From Lysinibacillus sp. OF-1 (GTDB taxonomy: Bacteria > Bacillota > Bacilli > Bacillales_A > Planococcaceae): DNA of 64,000 bases. Position 1 is the stretch's first letter. Every line of letters begins with the position of its first letter. Where the stretch lies: contig NZ_CP102798.1 of assembly GCF_028356935.1 (NCBI RefSeq), positions 1,054,001 through 1,118,000 of the forward strand. The letters are read 5' to 3'. Below the pieces are notes generated by a model, which was given only the letters and a program-made list of their open reading frames with translations, made no database searches and was not told where the DNA came from. The position numbers and the translations under genes are program-made. Shown here one piece after another: positions 44,761 through 53,577 of this stretch.

Positions 44761-46086
44761 ATGAAAACGGCTCAATTAATCGAACATATTCCTCATATAC
44801 CTACTTTTAAAAAGTTTGGTAGAGTAACTAGAGTTGTCGGCTTGATGATTGAGTCGCAAGGTCCAGATAGTTCCATAGGTGATGTCTGTAAAATTCATGT
44901 GGAAACTGTAAACAATGGTCACCAAATCATTTTAGCAGAGGTTGTTGGTTTTAAAGATGAGATAGTTGTCTTAATGCCATTCACCTCTTTACGTGAAATA
45001 TCTATTGGCTGTCTTGTTGAAGGGACTGGTGCCCCTCTAGAAGTAAAAGTGGGCCCTGAGTTAATAGGAAAAGTATTGGATTCTATGGGGAATCCAATCG
45101 ATGGCACCTTATTACCGAAAGGGTTAATGACCGTCCCTACTGAGCAAGATCCACCGAACCCACTGACTCGTCCACCAATTGACGAAAGACTCGAAGTAGG
45201 GGTGAAGGCGATTGATGGCATGCTAACAGTTGGTAATGGTCAACGTGTTGGTATTTTCGCTGGTTCTGGGGTCGGAAAAAGTACGTTACTAGGTATGATT
45301 GCTAGAAACACGCAAGCAGATTTAAATGTCATTGCGCTCATAGGAGAACGTGGTCGTGAGGTTCGTGAATTTATCGAACGTGATTTAGGCGCAGAAGGTT
45401 TAAGTCGCTCCATTGTTGTTGCAGCCACATCAGATCAACCAGCATTAATGCGGATTAAAGGCGCTTTTACAGCGACAGCGATTGCCGAATATTTTAGAAA
45501 TCGAGGCTTAAATGTCATGCTGATGATGGACTCCGTTACACGTGTAGCCATGGCACAACGTGAAATTGGACTTGCCACGGGAGAACCACCGGCACAAAAA
45601 GGGTATACGCCTTCTGTATTTGCGATATTACCTAAATTATTAGAACGTACTGGTACTAATGAAAAGGGCTCAATCACAGCATTCTATACCGTTTTAGTTG
45701 ATGGTGATGATATGAATGAACCAATAGCTGATACTGTGCGAGGGATATTAGATGGCCATATTGTATTGGATCGAAATCTAGCCAATAAAGGTCAATATCC
45801 AGCCATCAATGTTTTAAAAAGCGTAAGCCGTTTGATGAATCATGTTGCAGAGCCAGCGCATAAAAAAGCTGCTGAACGATTAAGGGAACTCTACTATACA
45901 TATGACAAATCTGAGGATTTGATCAATATTGGAGCTTACAAAAGAGGAACTTCTAAAGAGATTGATGAGGCCATTCATTATGAACCGCTCATTACGCATT
46001 ATCTTAAACAAGGCTATTTAGACAAAGTAACATTAGAAGAAAGTGTCAATGAGTTAATAACATTATCGAACGGTGGTGCGAAATAG
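44761..46086 (+). CDS. fliI: Flagellum-specific export ATPase FliI
   Basis: FliI is the hexameric ATPase of the flagellar type III export apparatus. The 441 residues have Walker A GSGVGKSTLLG near 164, the GERGREVREF segment, Walker B NVMLMMDSVTR near 250 and GEPPAQKGYTPSVFA. The ATG at 44761 is preferred over 44752, which abuts AAGGA (44747-44751). Confidence 0.96.
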   Translation: MKTAQLIEHIPHIPTFKKFGRVTRVVGLMIESQGPDSSIGDVCKIHVETVNNGHQIILAEVVGFKDEIVVLMPFTSLREISIGCLVEGTGAPLEVKVGPELIGKVLDSMGNPIDGTLLPKGLMTVPTEQDPPNPLTRPPIDERLEVGVKAIDGMLTVGNGQRVGIFAGSGVGKSTLLGMIARNTQADLNVIALIGERGREVREFIERDLGAEGLSRSIVVAATSDQPALMRIKGAFTATAIAEYFRNRGLNVMLMMDSVTRVAMAQREIGLATGEPPAQKGYTPSVFAILPKLLERTGTNEKGSITAFYTVLVDGDDMNEPIADTVRGILDGHIVLDRNLANKGQYPAINVLKSVSRLMNHVAEPAHKKAAERLRELYYTYDKSEDLINIGAYKRGTSKEIDEAIHYEPLITHYLKQGYLDKVTLEESVNELITLSNGGAK

Positions 46087-46536
46087 ATGGTCAGTTATGT
46101 GTATCGTTTTGAAAAAGTGTTAACAATTCGTGAGCAAGAAAAAAACGAAACCGAAATGGCTTATAAAGAATCTGTCCGTTCTTTTGAAGAAATAGCAACA
46201 AGATTATATGAATTACTTAAAAAGAAAGAAGACTTAATCGCATTTCAGCAGGAGCGTTTAACGATTGGCTCATCTATTGACGAAATTCATCATTATAGTC
46301 GTTTTATAGATAGTCTTGAGAAAACAATTGCAGATGTACAACAGAAAGTGATACAAGCTCGTGCGAAGATGAATTGGCACGAGGAAAAATTATTAGAAAA
46401 AAACTTGGAAGTACGTAAATTTGAAAAAATGAGAGAAAAAGATTTGAAGCTATTCCAGCAAGAGCAAGATCGTATAGAAAGCCTTTTTCTAGATGAAATT
46501 TCATTACAAACGTATAACAAGAGAGAAATCAGGTGA
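46087..46536 (+). CDS. fliJ: Flagellar export protein FliJ
   Basis: FliJ is the small coiled-coil stalk of the export ATPase. The 149 residues begin VSYVYRFEKVLTIREQEKN-like and are almost wholly charged coiled coil, with a C-terminal KNLEVRKFEKMREKDLKLF stretch. It starts at the base after the fliI stop. Sequence conservation is low in this family; position is the main support. Confidence 0.92.
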   Translation: MVSYVYRFEKVLTIREQEKNETEMAYKESVRSFEEIATRLYELLKKKEDLIAFQQERLTIGSSIDEIHHYSRFIDSLEKTIADVQQKVIQARAKMNWHEEKLLEKNLEVRKFEKMREKDLKLFQQEQDRIESLFLDEISLQTYNKREIR

Positions 46537-46540
46537 TTTC

Positions 46541-47149
46541 ATGGCAAAAAAAGACAATCGATTGACAGCGGAGTTAGTAGAAGTGCAATCAAAGAAAAAA
46601 ACAGGGGGCTTTCTAAAGTTTTTTACTTGGATTGTACTACCGATTATGTTTGTAGTAGCGGTTTTACTTGTTGTGGCAACGTTAATGAATACGAATGTCT
46701 TTGATTTAGGGAAAAAGGCAATAGGAAGTTTACCCTTTGTCCCATCAGAAGAGCAACAAGCTAAAGATGCTGCCATTAATAACGACTCTAAATTAGTTAA
46801 TTTACAGGCAGAGATACAAGAAAAAGAAGCTGAAATTACACAGCTACAAAAAAAGCTTGATACAACAACAACTGAAAAAGAGAAGTTAGTGATAGAAAAA
46901 GAACAGTTGCAATTTGAAATTGAAAAATTGAATCGACAACAAGATGATGTAAAGCGTGACTTTAATGATATCTTATCAACGTTCGATAAGATGTCTCCGA
47001 AAGCTGCAGCACCAGTATTAATCAATATGAGTGATGCGGAGGCGCTACGAATTTTAACGAATTTAAAGCCTGATAAGTTAGCAGCCATATTAGAGAAAAT
47101 GGATGCCAAAGATGCAGCAAAATATACGGAGTTAATGGCTAAACAATAA
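46541..47149 (+). CDS. ylxF: Flagellar operon membrane protein YlxF (MotE/MgtE-N-like)
   Basis: This is the 202-residue counterpart of B. subtilis YlxF. It has a short basic N-terminus, one transmembrane helix (about 28-50), a coiled coil (about 80-140) and a C-terminal domain similar to MgtE N-terminal repeats (MSPKAAAPVLINMSDAEALRIL, then PDKLAAILEKMDAKDAAKYTELM). Related MotE proteins chaperone stator subunits; a similar role here is inference. ATG 46541 follows AGGTGAT; an earlier in-frame ATG at 46493 lies inside fliJ without a ribosome site. Confidence 0.88.
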   Translation: MAKKDNRLTAELVEVQSKKKTGGFLKFFTWIVLPIMFVVAVLLVVATLMNTNVFDLGKKAIGSLPFVPSEEQQAKDAAINNDSKLVNLQAEIQEKEAEITQLQKKLDTTTTEKEKLVIEKEQLQFEIEKLNRQQDDVKRDFNDILSTFDKMSPKAAAPVLINMSDAEALRILTNLKPDKLAAILEKMDAKDAAKYTELMAKQ

Positions 47150-47175
47150 GATAAATGAAAGGAGGTGAAAGAACA

Positions 47176-48441
47176 ATGGATGTAGCAATGATGCAAATGA
47201 TCACTAAGTCTGTACCTAATAAAGCAGCAAAATCTTCAACCGTTAATAGTCCTGAAGGTAAGGTCAATGGAACTCCGAATAAAGAAAATGTATCGAATTT
47301 CGGGTCTGTTTTTAGTAAAATGATGTCGTCTTCAACGCAAACAAACCAATCTTCGCAGTCAACTGCAACAAAGGAGCTAGCCGATTTACAAGCGGTTTTA
47401 AATGCTGATTCAATGGAGGAATTACTAGATTTACTAGGAATCCCTCATGATGATGGGTTATTAATGCTTCAGCTTGGCGAAGACAATAAAGCAGTGGCAA
47501 TGGATGAAATGCTTAATTTAGAAAATATACTAAATGTATTAGGTATTGATGAAGAGCAACTTCAAAAAATAGTCCAACAGCTGCTAGGAGAAGAGAAGGA
47601 AGCTAGTGATGTTTGGGAGCTACTATCACTAGTAGATGCCCAAGCGCCGATACTGCAGGCGCAAATAGGACCTGCTTTACAAGGTGAAGGACAAGTAACA
47701 CCAAAAGACGCTACACAACTGCTTCAAGTATTGAAGCTAGCACAATTAGTCGGACAGAAAACGGACTTAACAACTTCACAAGAAAACTTATTAACAACGG
47801 TTAAGAGTCTATTAACATCATTACAAACGCAAGTAGAAACTACACAACTAACAACAACCAAAACAACTGGAGCATTGCCATTACAAGGCTTTCAGCAAGT
47901 AGTTCAGCAAGTACAAGTGACGAAGCAGAGTGAGACAAGCACAAATGACATGGTTACACCGCAAACAGTTCAAACAAAACCGGATACATTCCATGTCACA
48001 TTACCAACTGCCAAACCTGCGCAGTCTGAGGCTTTGTTAAAAGAAATGCAGGCTATTATGAATAGAGCACAAATTTCAAATGCACAAGGGATCACACGTT
48101 TAACGATTAAATTGTACCCAGAAAATCTTGGGACAGTTCGTATTGAACTTGTACAAAATGATGGCGTACTGACAGCTCGTTTACTAGCTTCTACAGCTCA
48201 TGGACGTGAATTACTTGATAGTCAAGCACATCAGCTAAAACAAGCTTTTGTTCAACAAAACATTCAAGTAGATCGTCTTGATATAGCACAATCACTACAA
48301 GATGCAGATCGCCAGCAACGCGATCAAAGCTTCTTCAATAATTTCTTTAAGCAGCAACAGGATGAAGAGCAAGAACATAAAAATGAAGATGAAGATGAAG
48401 GACTATCCTTTGATGACTATTTAATCAATGAGGAGGTGTAA
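47176..48441 (+). CDS. fliK: Flagellar hook-length control protein FliK
   Basis: FliK measures hook length and triggers FlhB switching. The 421 residues have a Thr/Gln/Ser-rich disordered N-terminal part and the conserved C-terminal Flg_hook domain (about 300-390) with LTIKLYPENLGTVRIEL and LLASTAHGRELLDSQ, then an acidic Gln/Asp/Glu tail. ATG 47176 has GGAGGTGA 8 bases upstream; an ATG at 47155 precedes that site and is rejected. Confidence 0.92.
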   Translation: MDVAMMQMITKSVPNKAAKSSTVNSPEGKVNGTPNKENVSNFGSVFSKMMSSSTQTNQSSQSTATKELADLQAVLNADSMEELLDLLGIPHDDGLLMLQLGEDNKAVAMDEMLNLENILNVLGIDEEQLQKIVQQLLGEEKEASDVWELLSLVDAQAPILQAQIGPALQGEGQVTPKDATQLLQVLKLAQLVGQKTDLTTSQENLLTTVKSLLTSLQTQVETTQLTTTKTTGALPLQGFQQVVQQVQVTKQSETSTNDMVTPQTVQTKPDTFHVTLPTAKPAQSEALLKEMQAIMNRAQISNAQGITRLTIKLYPENLGTVRIELVQNDGVLTARLLASTAHGRELLDSQAHQLKQAFVQQNIQVDRLDIAQSLQDADRQQRDQSFFNNFFKQQQDEEQEHKNEDEDEGLSFDDYLINEEV

Positions 48442-48443
48442 TA

Positions 48444-49133
48444 ATGGCAGATGCAACAAAAAATGTAAGCAATACATCCATAACGGATGATTTGTATTAC
48501 TCGAATTATAAAAAACCAACGAAACAAACAGGTAATAGTGAGCTTGGCAAAGACGCCTTTCTACAACTTTTAATTACACAATTACAGCATCAGGACCCTA
48601 CAAATCCTATGGATGACCGAGAATTCATTTCTCAAATGGCACAGTTTTCTTCTTTAGAACAAATGCAAAACATGACAAAGACAATGGAGTCATTATTGGC
48701 ATCACAGCAACAAACACAGATGATGAATTATGCATCCTTTGTTGGTAAAGAAGTGAAATGGCATGAAATTACAGATAAAACAGATGAAAAAGGGGATCCT
48801 GTTGTAAATGAAGGAACAGGTGTAATTGAATCCTTGAAATTTGTAGATGGTAGTGTTGTATTCAAATTAACAGATGGAAAAGAAATAACGCCTGGTAATA
48901 TTTCAGGGATACTAGGTGGCTCTGGAACAAATACAGATGGCGGTAATACTGTACCAGAATCTCCGCTTGTACAGGCAAGTAAACTGATTGGTAAAAATGT
49001 TACGTATAAAGATGGCGACCAAGAATTACAAGGTCGAATTGTCTCTGTTTCAAATAAAGATGGCGTTATCTATTACGTATTAGATAATGATAAAAAACTA
49101 ACAGATAAAGATTTTACAGTAATTAGCGAATAA
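48444..49133 (+). CDS. flgD: Flagellar hook cap/assembly protein FlgD
   Basis: FlgD is the scaffold cap for hook polymerisation. The 229 residues contain the signature LGKDAFLQLLITQLQHQDPT and FISQMAQFSSLEQMQNM in the first 90. The C-terminal region is rich in beta-type Val/Lys/Asp/Gly sequence with a Gly/Thr/Asn linker near 152-167. GAGGAGGTG precedes the ATG, two bases after fliK. Confidence 0.94.
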   Translation: MADATKNVSNTSITDDLYYSNYKKPTKQTGNSELGKDAFLQLLITQLQHQDPTNPMDDREFISQMAQFSSLEQMQNMTKTMESLLASQQQTQMMNYASFVGKEVKWHEITDKTDEKGDPVVNEGTGVIESLKFVDGSVVFKLTDGKEITPGNISGILGGSGTNTDGGNTVPESPLVQASKLIGKNVTYKDGDQELQGRIVSVSNKDGVIYYVLDNDKKLTDKDFTVISE

Positions 49134-49145
49134 AGGTGGAGAAGA

Positions 49146-49517
49146 ATGATGGATAAATTTTCAATTCATCGTGTACCCTTGCATCCATCTATTCGCACAA
49201 TACAACCTAAGCCAATTCAATCGCAGCAATCCTTTAAAGCTCATTTACAGGAGGCTGCAAAGCAAGAACTAAAGGTGAGCAAACATGCGCATGAACGGAT
49301 CATTGAACGTAAAATTGACATCTCTGAACAAGAATGGCAGGTAGTATCGGATAAGGTATTTGAAGCACACTCAAAAGGTGTCAAACAACCATTAGTCTTG
49401 ATGGATCAAGCAGCTTTAATTGTCAGTGCTAAAAATGCTACTGTCATTACAGCAATGGATCGCACGGAGGCAAAACAACAGTTATTTACAAATATTGATG
49501 GCACGATTGTGCTGTAA
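49146..49517 (+). CDS. Flagellar operon protein of the TIGR02530 type
   Basis: This 123-residue soluble protein has SKHAHERIIERKIDISEQEWQ followed by LVMDQAALIVSAKNATVITAMDR-type sequence near the C-terminus (positions 80-107). It matches a small family found between flgD and flgE in several Firmicutes and called flagellar operon protein. Its function is unknown; the hook-related position suggests a role in hook assembly or its control. ATG 49146 or 49149 both follow AAAGGTGGAG. Confidence 0.8.
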   Translation: MMDKFSIHRVPLHPSIRTIQPKPIQSQQSFKAHLQEAAKQELKVSKHAHERIIERKIDISEQEWQVVSDKVFEAHSKGVKQPLVLMDQAALIVSAKNATVITAMDRTEAKQQLFTNIDGTIVL

Positions 49518-49603
49518 AGGCTGGACCTTCTTATGTAAGGAAGCCTTGGTGATGCTGATTGATAGAGGCACACCTATAAAAAACGAAGGGAGAACGAAAA
49601 CTT

Positions 49604-50572
49604 ATGTTACGTTCTATGTATTCAGGTATTTCAGGTCTTAAAAACTTCCAAACGAAGCTAGATGTTATTGGTAATAACATCGCAAATGTTAATACTGTTG
49701 GCTTTAAAAAGGGGCGTGTTCTTTTTAAAGATTTAATGTCTCAAACACAAGCTGGTGCATCTGCAGCAACAGCTACACGAGGTGGTGTTAACCCACAACA
49801 AGTTGGTTTGGGTTCTCAATTAGCTGCTATTGATACAATACATGGTGGCGGCTCATTACAAGGTACTGGGCGTGGACTTGACTTAGGGATTGAAGGAGAT
49901 GGCTTCTTCATGGTAGCTGACGCAAATGGAGCTCCAGACCCAGATAGTGGTTTTATTGGCGAAGAAGGTTTCAATAATACCCTATTTACTCGTAATGGTG
50001 TTTTCTATATGGATAGCAATGGCTATATAGTAAATGCTGATGGTAAATATCTAGTAGGAGTATCTGCTGGAGAAGAAATTGTTATGGAAACTGATGACGA
50101 TGGTATCAATCCAGATGAAGCACCAGTCGCTTCTGGAGATGAAGGTGCTAACTTATTTGATGATGATGGTGTACTAGACCCAGACGATGGTGAGGTAGGG
50201 CCAATCCGTATCCCAACGACTGCTAAAGAAATTAGCATCGGAGCTAATGGTACCATTGAATATGTGGACCTAAACGGTGATCGCAAATGGGCAGGACAGC
50301 TAATTATGGCTAAATTCCCAAATGCGGGTGGTCTTTCTAAGGTTGGAGGAAACTATTACCAACAAACAGCAAACTCTGGTGCTGCCTATGCACAAGTAGC
50401 CACTGTTGCAGGGATGGGTAAAGTAGTACCTGGCACAGTAGAAATGTCCAATGTAGACTTATCGGAAGAATTTACAGAGATGATTGTGGCTCAACGAGGT
50501 TTCCAAGCGAATACTCGTATTATTACAACATCAGATGAAGTGTTACAAGAGCTAGTAAACTTAAAACGATAA
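49604..50572 (+). CDS. flgE: Flagellar hook protein FlgE with an acidic insertion
   Basis: FlgE polymerises into the hook. The 322 residues start MLRSMYSGISGLKNFQTKLD with the rod/hook motif VIGNNIANVNTVGFKK, and end with LSEEFTEMIVAQRGFQANTRIITTSDEVLQELVNLKR-type conserved helices. The middle (about 158-198) is strongly acidic and Gly/Pro-rich, with DDDGINPDEAP and DDDGVLDPDDGEVGP, plus DANGAPDPDSG near 106-116. The protein is about 58 residues longer than B. subtilis FlgE as I recall it, and the excess is in this region. GGGAG precedes the ATG. Confidence 0.94.
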   Translation: MLRSMYSGISGLKNFQTKLDVIGNNIANVNTVGFKKGRVLFKDLMSQTQAGASAATATRGGVNPQQVGLGSQLAAIDTIHGGGSLQGTGRGLDLGIEGDGFFMVADANGAPDPDSGFIGEEGFNNTLFTRNGVFYMDSNGYIVNADGKYLVGVSAGEEIVMETDDDGINPDEAPVASGDEGANLFDDDGVLDPDDGEVGPIRIPTTAKEISIGANGTIEYVDLNGDRKWAGQLIMAKFPNAGGLSKVGGNYYQQTANSGAAYAQVATVAGMGKVVPGTVEMSNVDLSEEFTEMIVAQRGFQANTRIITTSDEVLQELVNLKR

Positions 50573-50628
50573 TGATTATATAGTTCTTTAATTCATAACA
50601 GGTGTTTGATAAAACATATTTTCATATG

Positions 50629-50673
50629 AGGGAGGGTCGGGCCGGCTCTCACGCTAGACCCGGCCCTATTTCA
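50629..50673 (+). promoter_or_regulatory. Shine-Dalgarno and GC-rich hairpin bridging to the swrD start
   Basis: AGGGAGGG (50629-50636, GGAGG at 50631-50635) is the only good ribosome site, but it is 37 bases from the ATG at 50674. GGGCCGG (50639-50645) pairs with CCGGCCC (50660-50666), and after a C-C mismatch TCT (50647-50649) pairs with AGA (50656-50658), leaving a six-base loop. Removing the hairpin leaves nine bases between AGGGAGGG and ATG. No T-run follows, so it is not a terminator. A structured spacer that enables initiation is inferred. Confidence 0.6.
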
Positions 50674-50895
50674 ATGATCGAACTAACACGTCTTAATGGC
50701 AAAGCATTTACATTAAATGCTTTATACATAGAAACAGTCGAATCGTTTCCAGATACGACTATTACTTTAACAACTGGAACAAAAGTAATTGTTTTAGAGA
50801 GTGAAGATGAGGTGCGACAAAAGGTAACTGCCTTTTATAATAATATACAAATTTTATCCAACCCGCATCTACGAGGTGAAAAAGATGAAGAATAA
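50674..50895 (+). CDS. swrD: Swarming motility protein SwrD (FlbD family)
   Basis: This 73-residue protein starts MIELTRLNGKAFTLNALYIETVE and matches the FlbD/SwrD family, which in B. subtilis raises flagellar torque for swarming, probably by way of the stators. In-frame ATG codons at 50602 and 50626 lie upstream but have no ribosome site and would add a Gly/Arg/Pro-rich leader encoded by the GC-rich hairpin, so 50674 is chosen. The C-terminal DE-rich tail overlaps the fliL start. Confidence 0.9.
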   Translation: MIELTRLNGKAFTLNALYIETVESFPDTTITLTTGTKVIVLESEDEVRQKVTAFYNNIQILSNPHLRGEKDEE

Positions 50896-51313
50896 TAAAA
50901 TGTTAACAATGATTATTATTTTGCTAGTAGCAGTCATACTGATTGGCGTTATTTTATTTGTATTGCTTACACAATTTAATAAGCCAACAGGAGCTGTTGA
51001 GCCATCCATTGATGAGATTGTAGAATCCTCTGTGGAGGTTCCTGAAATCACGACAAATCTTGCAGATAACAGAGTTGTACGCTTGTCATTAAAAATTCAA
51101 ACGACAAGTAAAGATGCTGCTACAGAATTAACAAAGCGTGTTTTCCAAGTGCAAAATATTGCCATTCAAGAGCTTTCTGAAATGGAGCAAAAGGATTTAG
51201 AGGGTAAGCAAGGGAAACAAATTTTCCAAAAATCATTAAAAACAAGGTTAAATGAATTGATGCAAGAGGGAGAAGTTCAGGAAGTATATTTTACCTCCTT
51301 CATCACTCAATAA
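50885..51313 (+). CDS. fliL: Flagellar basal body-associated protein FliL
   Basis: FliL is a single-pass membrane protein near the stators. The 142 residues have an N-terminal helix (about 5-30, MLTMIIILLVAVILIGVILF) and an extracytoplasmic domain with VEVPEITTNLADNRVVRLSLK. ATG 50885 has GAGGTGA 5 bases upstream; the in-frame GTG at 50876 lies inside that site. It overlaps swrD by 11 bases. Confidence 0.92.
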   Translation: MKNNKMLTMIIILLVAVILIGVILFVLLTQFNKPTGAVEPSIDEIVESSVEVPEITTNLADNRVVRLSLKIQTTSKDAATELTKRVFQVQNIAIQELSEMEQKDLEGKQGKQIFQKSLKTRLNELMQEGEVQEVYFTSFITQ

Positions 51314-51344
51314 AACAGAAACTGCTTGAAATGGAGGTGGGCAA

Positions 51345-52340
51345 ATGGCAGGAGATGTGTTATCTCAATCCGAGATAGATGCGCTGCTTTCCGCTATATC
51401 AACTGGGGAAATGTCAGCTGACGATATAAAAAAGGAGGACGAGGGACGTAAGGTTAAAGTTTATGACTTTAAACGAGCACTTCGATTCTCAAAAGATCAA
51501 ATCCGAAGTTTGACCCGAATACACGAAAACTTTGCACGACTATTGACAACCTTCTTTTCTGCACAGCTTAGAAGCTATGTACAGATTACGGTTGCATCGG
51601 TAGACCAAATACCATTTGAAGAGTTTGTACGTTCGATTCCGAATATGACACTCATTAATGTGTTTGAAGTGCCACCATTAGATGGTAATATATTGATGGA
51701 AATAAATCCGAACATTGCCTATTCCATGTTAGATCGTCTAATGGGCGGTAGTGGGGCAAGTCATAGTAATGTAGATAACTTAACAGAAATTGAAACAAAG
51801 ATTATGACAAACCTTTTTGAACGCTCATTCGACAATTTACGCGAGGCATGGGAAAATGTTGCAGAAATTGATCCAATATTAGTGGAGCTTGAAGTAAATC
51901 CACAATTTTTACAAATGATCTCACCAAATGAAACAGTGGTCGTAATTTCGTTAAATACGATTATTGGTGAGACAAGCGGTATGATTAACATCTGTATCCC
52001 GCATGTTGTGTTGGAGCCTATTGTTCCAAATCTATCTGTTCGCTACTGGATGCAGACAAATACAAAAGAGATGTCTCCAGAGCAAACAAAAATGCTGGAA
52101 ACACGTGTGAAACAAGCACAATTACCACTTTCAGTTGAACTGGGTCTGTCGGACATTACCATTGAGGATTTCCTTACAATGCAAATTGGTGATGTTATAC
52201 AATTAGATCAAAAAATCGAAGATCCATTAATACTGAAAGTTGGAACATTGCCAAAATTCACGGTTCAACCAGGTAAGCAAGGCAAAAAATTAGCAATCCA
52301 GATTATCGACCCTTTGAAAGGAGGAGACGAAGATGAGTGA
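51345..52340 (+). CDS. fliM: Flagellar motor switch protein FliM
   Basis: FliM binds CheY-P and FliG. The 331 residues begin VLSQSEIDALLSAI, the CheY-binding N-terminal peptide, followed by the CheC-like middle domain with GGSGASHSNVDNLTEIE and a C-terminal SpoA domain (LTMQIGDVIQLDQKI). GGAGGTGG lies before the ATG. It overlaps fliY by 8 bases. Confidence 0.96.
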   Translation: MAGDVLSQSEIDALLSAISTGEMSADDIKKEDEGRKVKVYDFKRALRFSKDQIRSLTRIHENFARLLTTFFSAQLRSYVQITVASVDQIPFEEFVRSIPNMTLINVFEVPPLDGNILMEINPNIAYSMLDRLMGGSGASHSNVDNLTEIETKIMTNLFERSFDNLREAWENVAEIDPILVELEVNPQFLQMISPNETVVVISLNTIIGETSGMINICIPHVVLEPIVPNLSVRYWMQTNTKEMSPEQTKMLETRVKQAQLPLSVELGLSDITIEDFLTMQIGDVIQLDQKIEDPLILKVGTLPKFTVQPGKQGKKLAIQIIDPLKGGDEDE

Positions 52341-53556
52341 TGAAATGCTCTCCCAAGAAGAAATTGAAGCGTTATTAAGGGGCGAGACGTTGGAAGATAA
52401 AAACAGCGACACTGCAGCTTCTTCAAATGATGAGACTAATGATTTAAGAGTTGAGGATTACCTTGATTCGTTTGCACAAGATGCATTAGGTGAGGTAGGT
52501 AACATTTCTTTCGGAAGTTCTGCTACAGCACTTTCTGCGTTATTAGGTCAAAAAGTAGATATTACTACTCCAAGTATTTCCATGATAAACCGTAATAAAT
52601 TAGAAGAGGAGTTTCCTCATCCTTATGTGGCTGTACAAGTGGAATATACGATTGGTTTAACAGGTATGAATTTACTTGTTATTAAACAATCGGATGCAGC
52701 CATTATTGCTGATTTAATGTTAGGTGGCGATGGTTTAAATCCGAAGCCAGACTTAGGTGAAATTCAACTAAGTGCTGTTCAAGAGGCTATGAACCAAATG
52801 ATGGGTTCAGCGGCAACATCGATGTCGACTGTATTTAATAAAAAAGTGGATATTTCTCCACCGACTATTGATTTAATGAATATTTCACAGGATGAAGGCC
52901 GTGACAATATTCCAGAAGACGATTTATTAGTTAAAGTATCCTTTAGACTACGCATTGGTAATTTAATTGATTCAAATTTAATGCAATTATTACCGCTTAA
53001 ATTTAGTCAAAACATTGTAAAATCTCTTTTAGGTGAAACAGAGTCTATTGAAGAACCCGTAGCTGCAACGATTGCCCCTGAGGCACCATCAATTGCAGCG
53101 CCACCAGTTCAACAACAAGCACCTGTAACACCACCACCTGCACAACCAGTATATCAACAGCAGACAGCACCAACGCAGCAACCTATTTATCAAGAGCAAC
53201 CACAGTTTACGCAACCAGCAAGACCTGCACAACCTGTGAATGTGCAACAAGCACAGTTTGCTAGCTTTGATCCAAATGTAATCTCTCAATCTGAAGCTAG
53301 AAATTTAAATATGCTACTTGATATTCCATTGCAAGTTACTGTAGAGTTAGGACGTACGAAACGTTCTGTTAAAGAGATTTTAGAACTATCGAGTGGTTCA
53401 ATTATTGAGCTAGACAAATTAGCGGGGGAGCCTGTTGATATTTTAGTCAATAGTCGTTTAATCGCTAAAGGTGAAGTCGTTGTTATTGATGAAAACTTTG
53501 GTGTCCGTATTACAGATGTTTTAAGTCAAGCAGAGCGTTTAAATAATTTAAGATAG
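52333..53556 (+). CDS. fliY: Flagellar motor switch phosphatase FliY
   Basis: FliY dephosphorylates CheY-P at the switch and builds the C-ring. The 407 residues start MSDEMLSQEEIEALLRG. Two CheC-type active-site segments follow, DALGEVGNISFGSSATAL near 52 and LSAVQEAMNQMMGSAATSM near 146. A Pro/Gln-rich linker (about 240-310) precedes the C-terminal SpoA (FliN) domain with LDIPLQVTVELGRTKRSVKEIL. The linker makes it somewhat longer than in B. subtilis. Confidence 0.95.
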   Translation: MSDEMLSQEEIEALLRGETLEDKNSDTAASSNDETNDLRVEDYLDSFAQDALGEVGNISFGSSATALSALLGQKVDITTPSISMINRNKLEEEFPHPYVAVQVEYTIGLTGMNLLVIKQSDAAIIADLMLGGDGLNPKPDLGEIQLSAVQEAMNQMMGSAATSMSTVFNKKVDISPPTIDLMNISQDEGRDNIPEDDLLVKVSFRLRIGNLIDSNLMQLLPLKFSQNIVKSLLGETESIEEPVAATIAPEAPSIAAPPVQQQAPVTPPPAQPVYQQQTAPTQQPIYQEQPQFTQPARPAQPVNVQQAQFASFDPNVISQSEARNLNMLLDIPLQVTVELGRTKRSVKEILELSSGSIIELDKLAGEPVDILVNSRLIAKGEVVVIDENFGVRITDVLSQAERLNNLR

Positions 53557-53577
53557 TTTCAATTGGAGGAGTTAACC

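Noticed and set aside
46504-47196. 230-codon reading frame on the minus strand
   Set aside because: It lies opposite ylxF and the end of fliJ, is rich in Ser/Phe/Cys as expected for an antisense shadow, and has no ribosome site or family resemblance.
49420-49641. 73-codon plus-strand frame between the TIGR02530-type gene and flgE
   Set aside because: It overlaps both neighbours out of frame and has no ribosome site or recognisable sequence.
50639-50666. Terminator between flgE and swrD
   Set aside because: The stem is strong, but no T-run follows and downstream genes must be transcribed through it.
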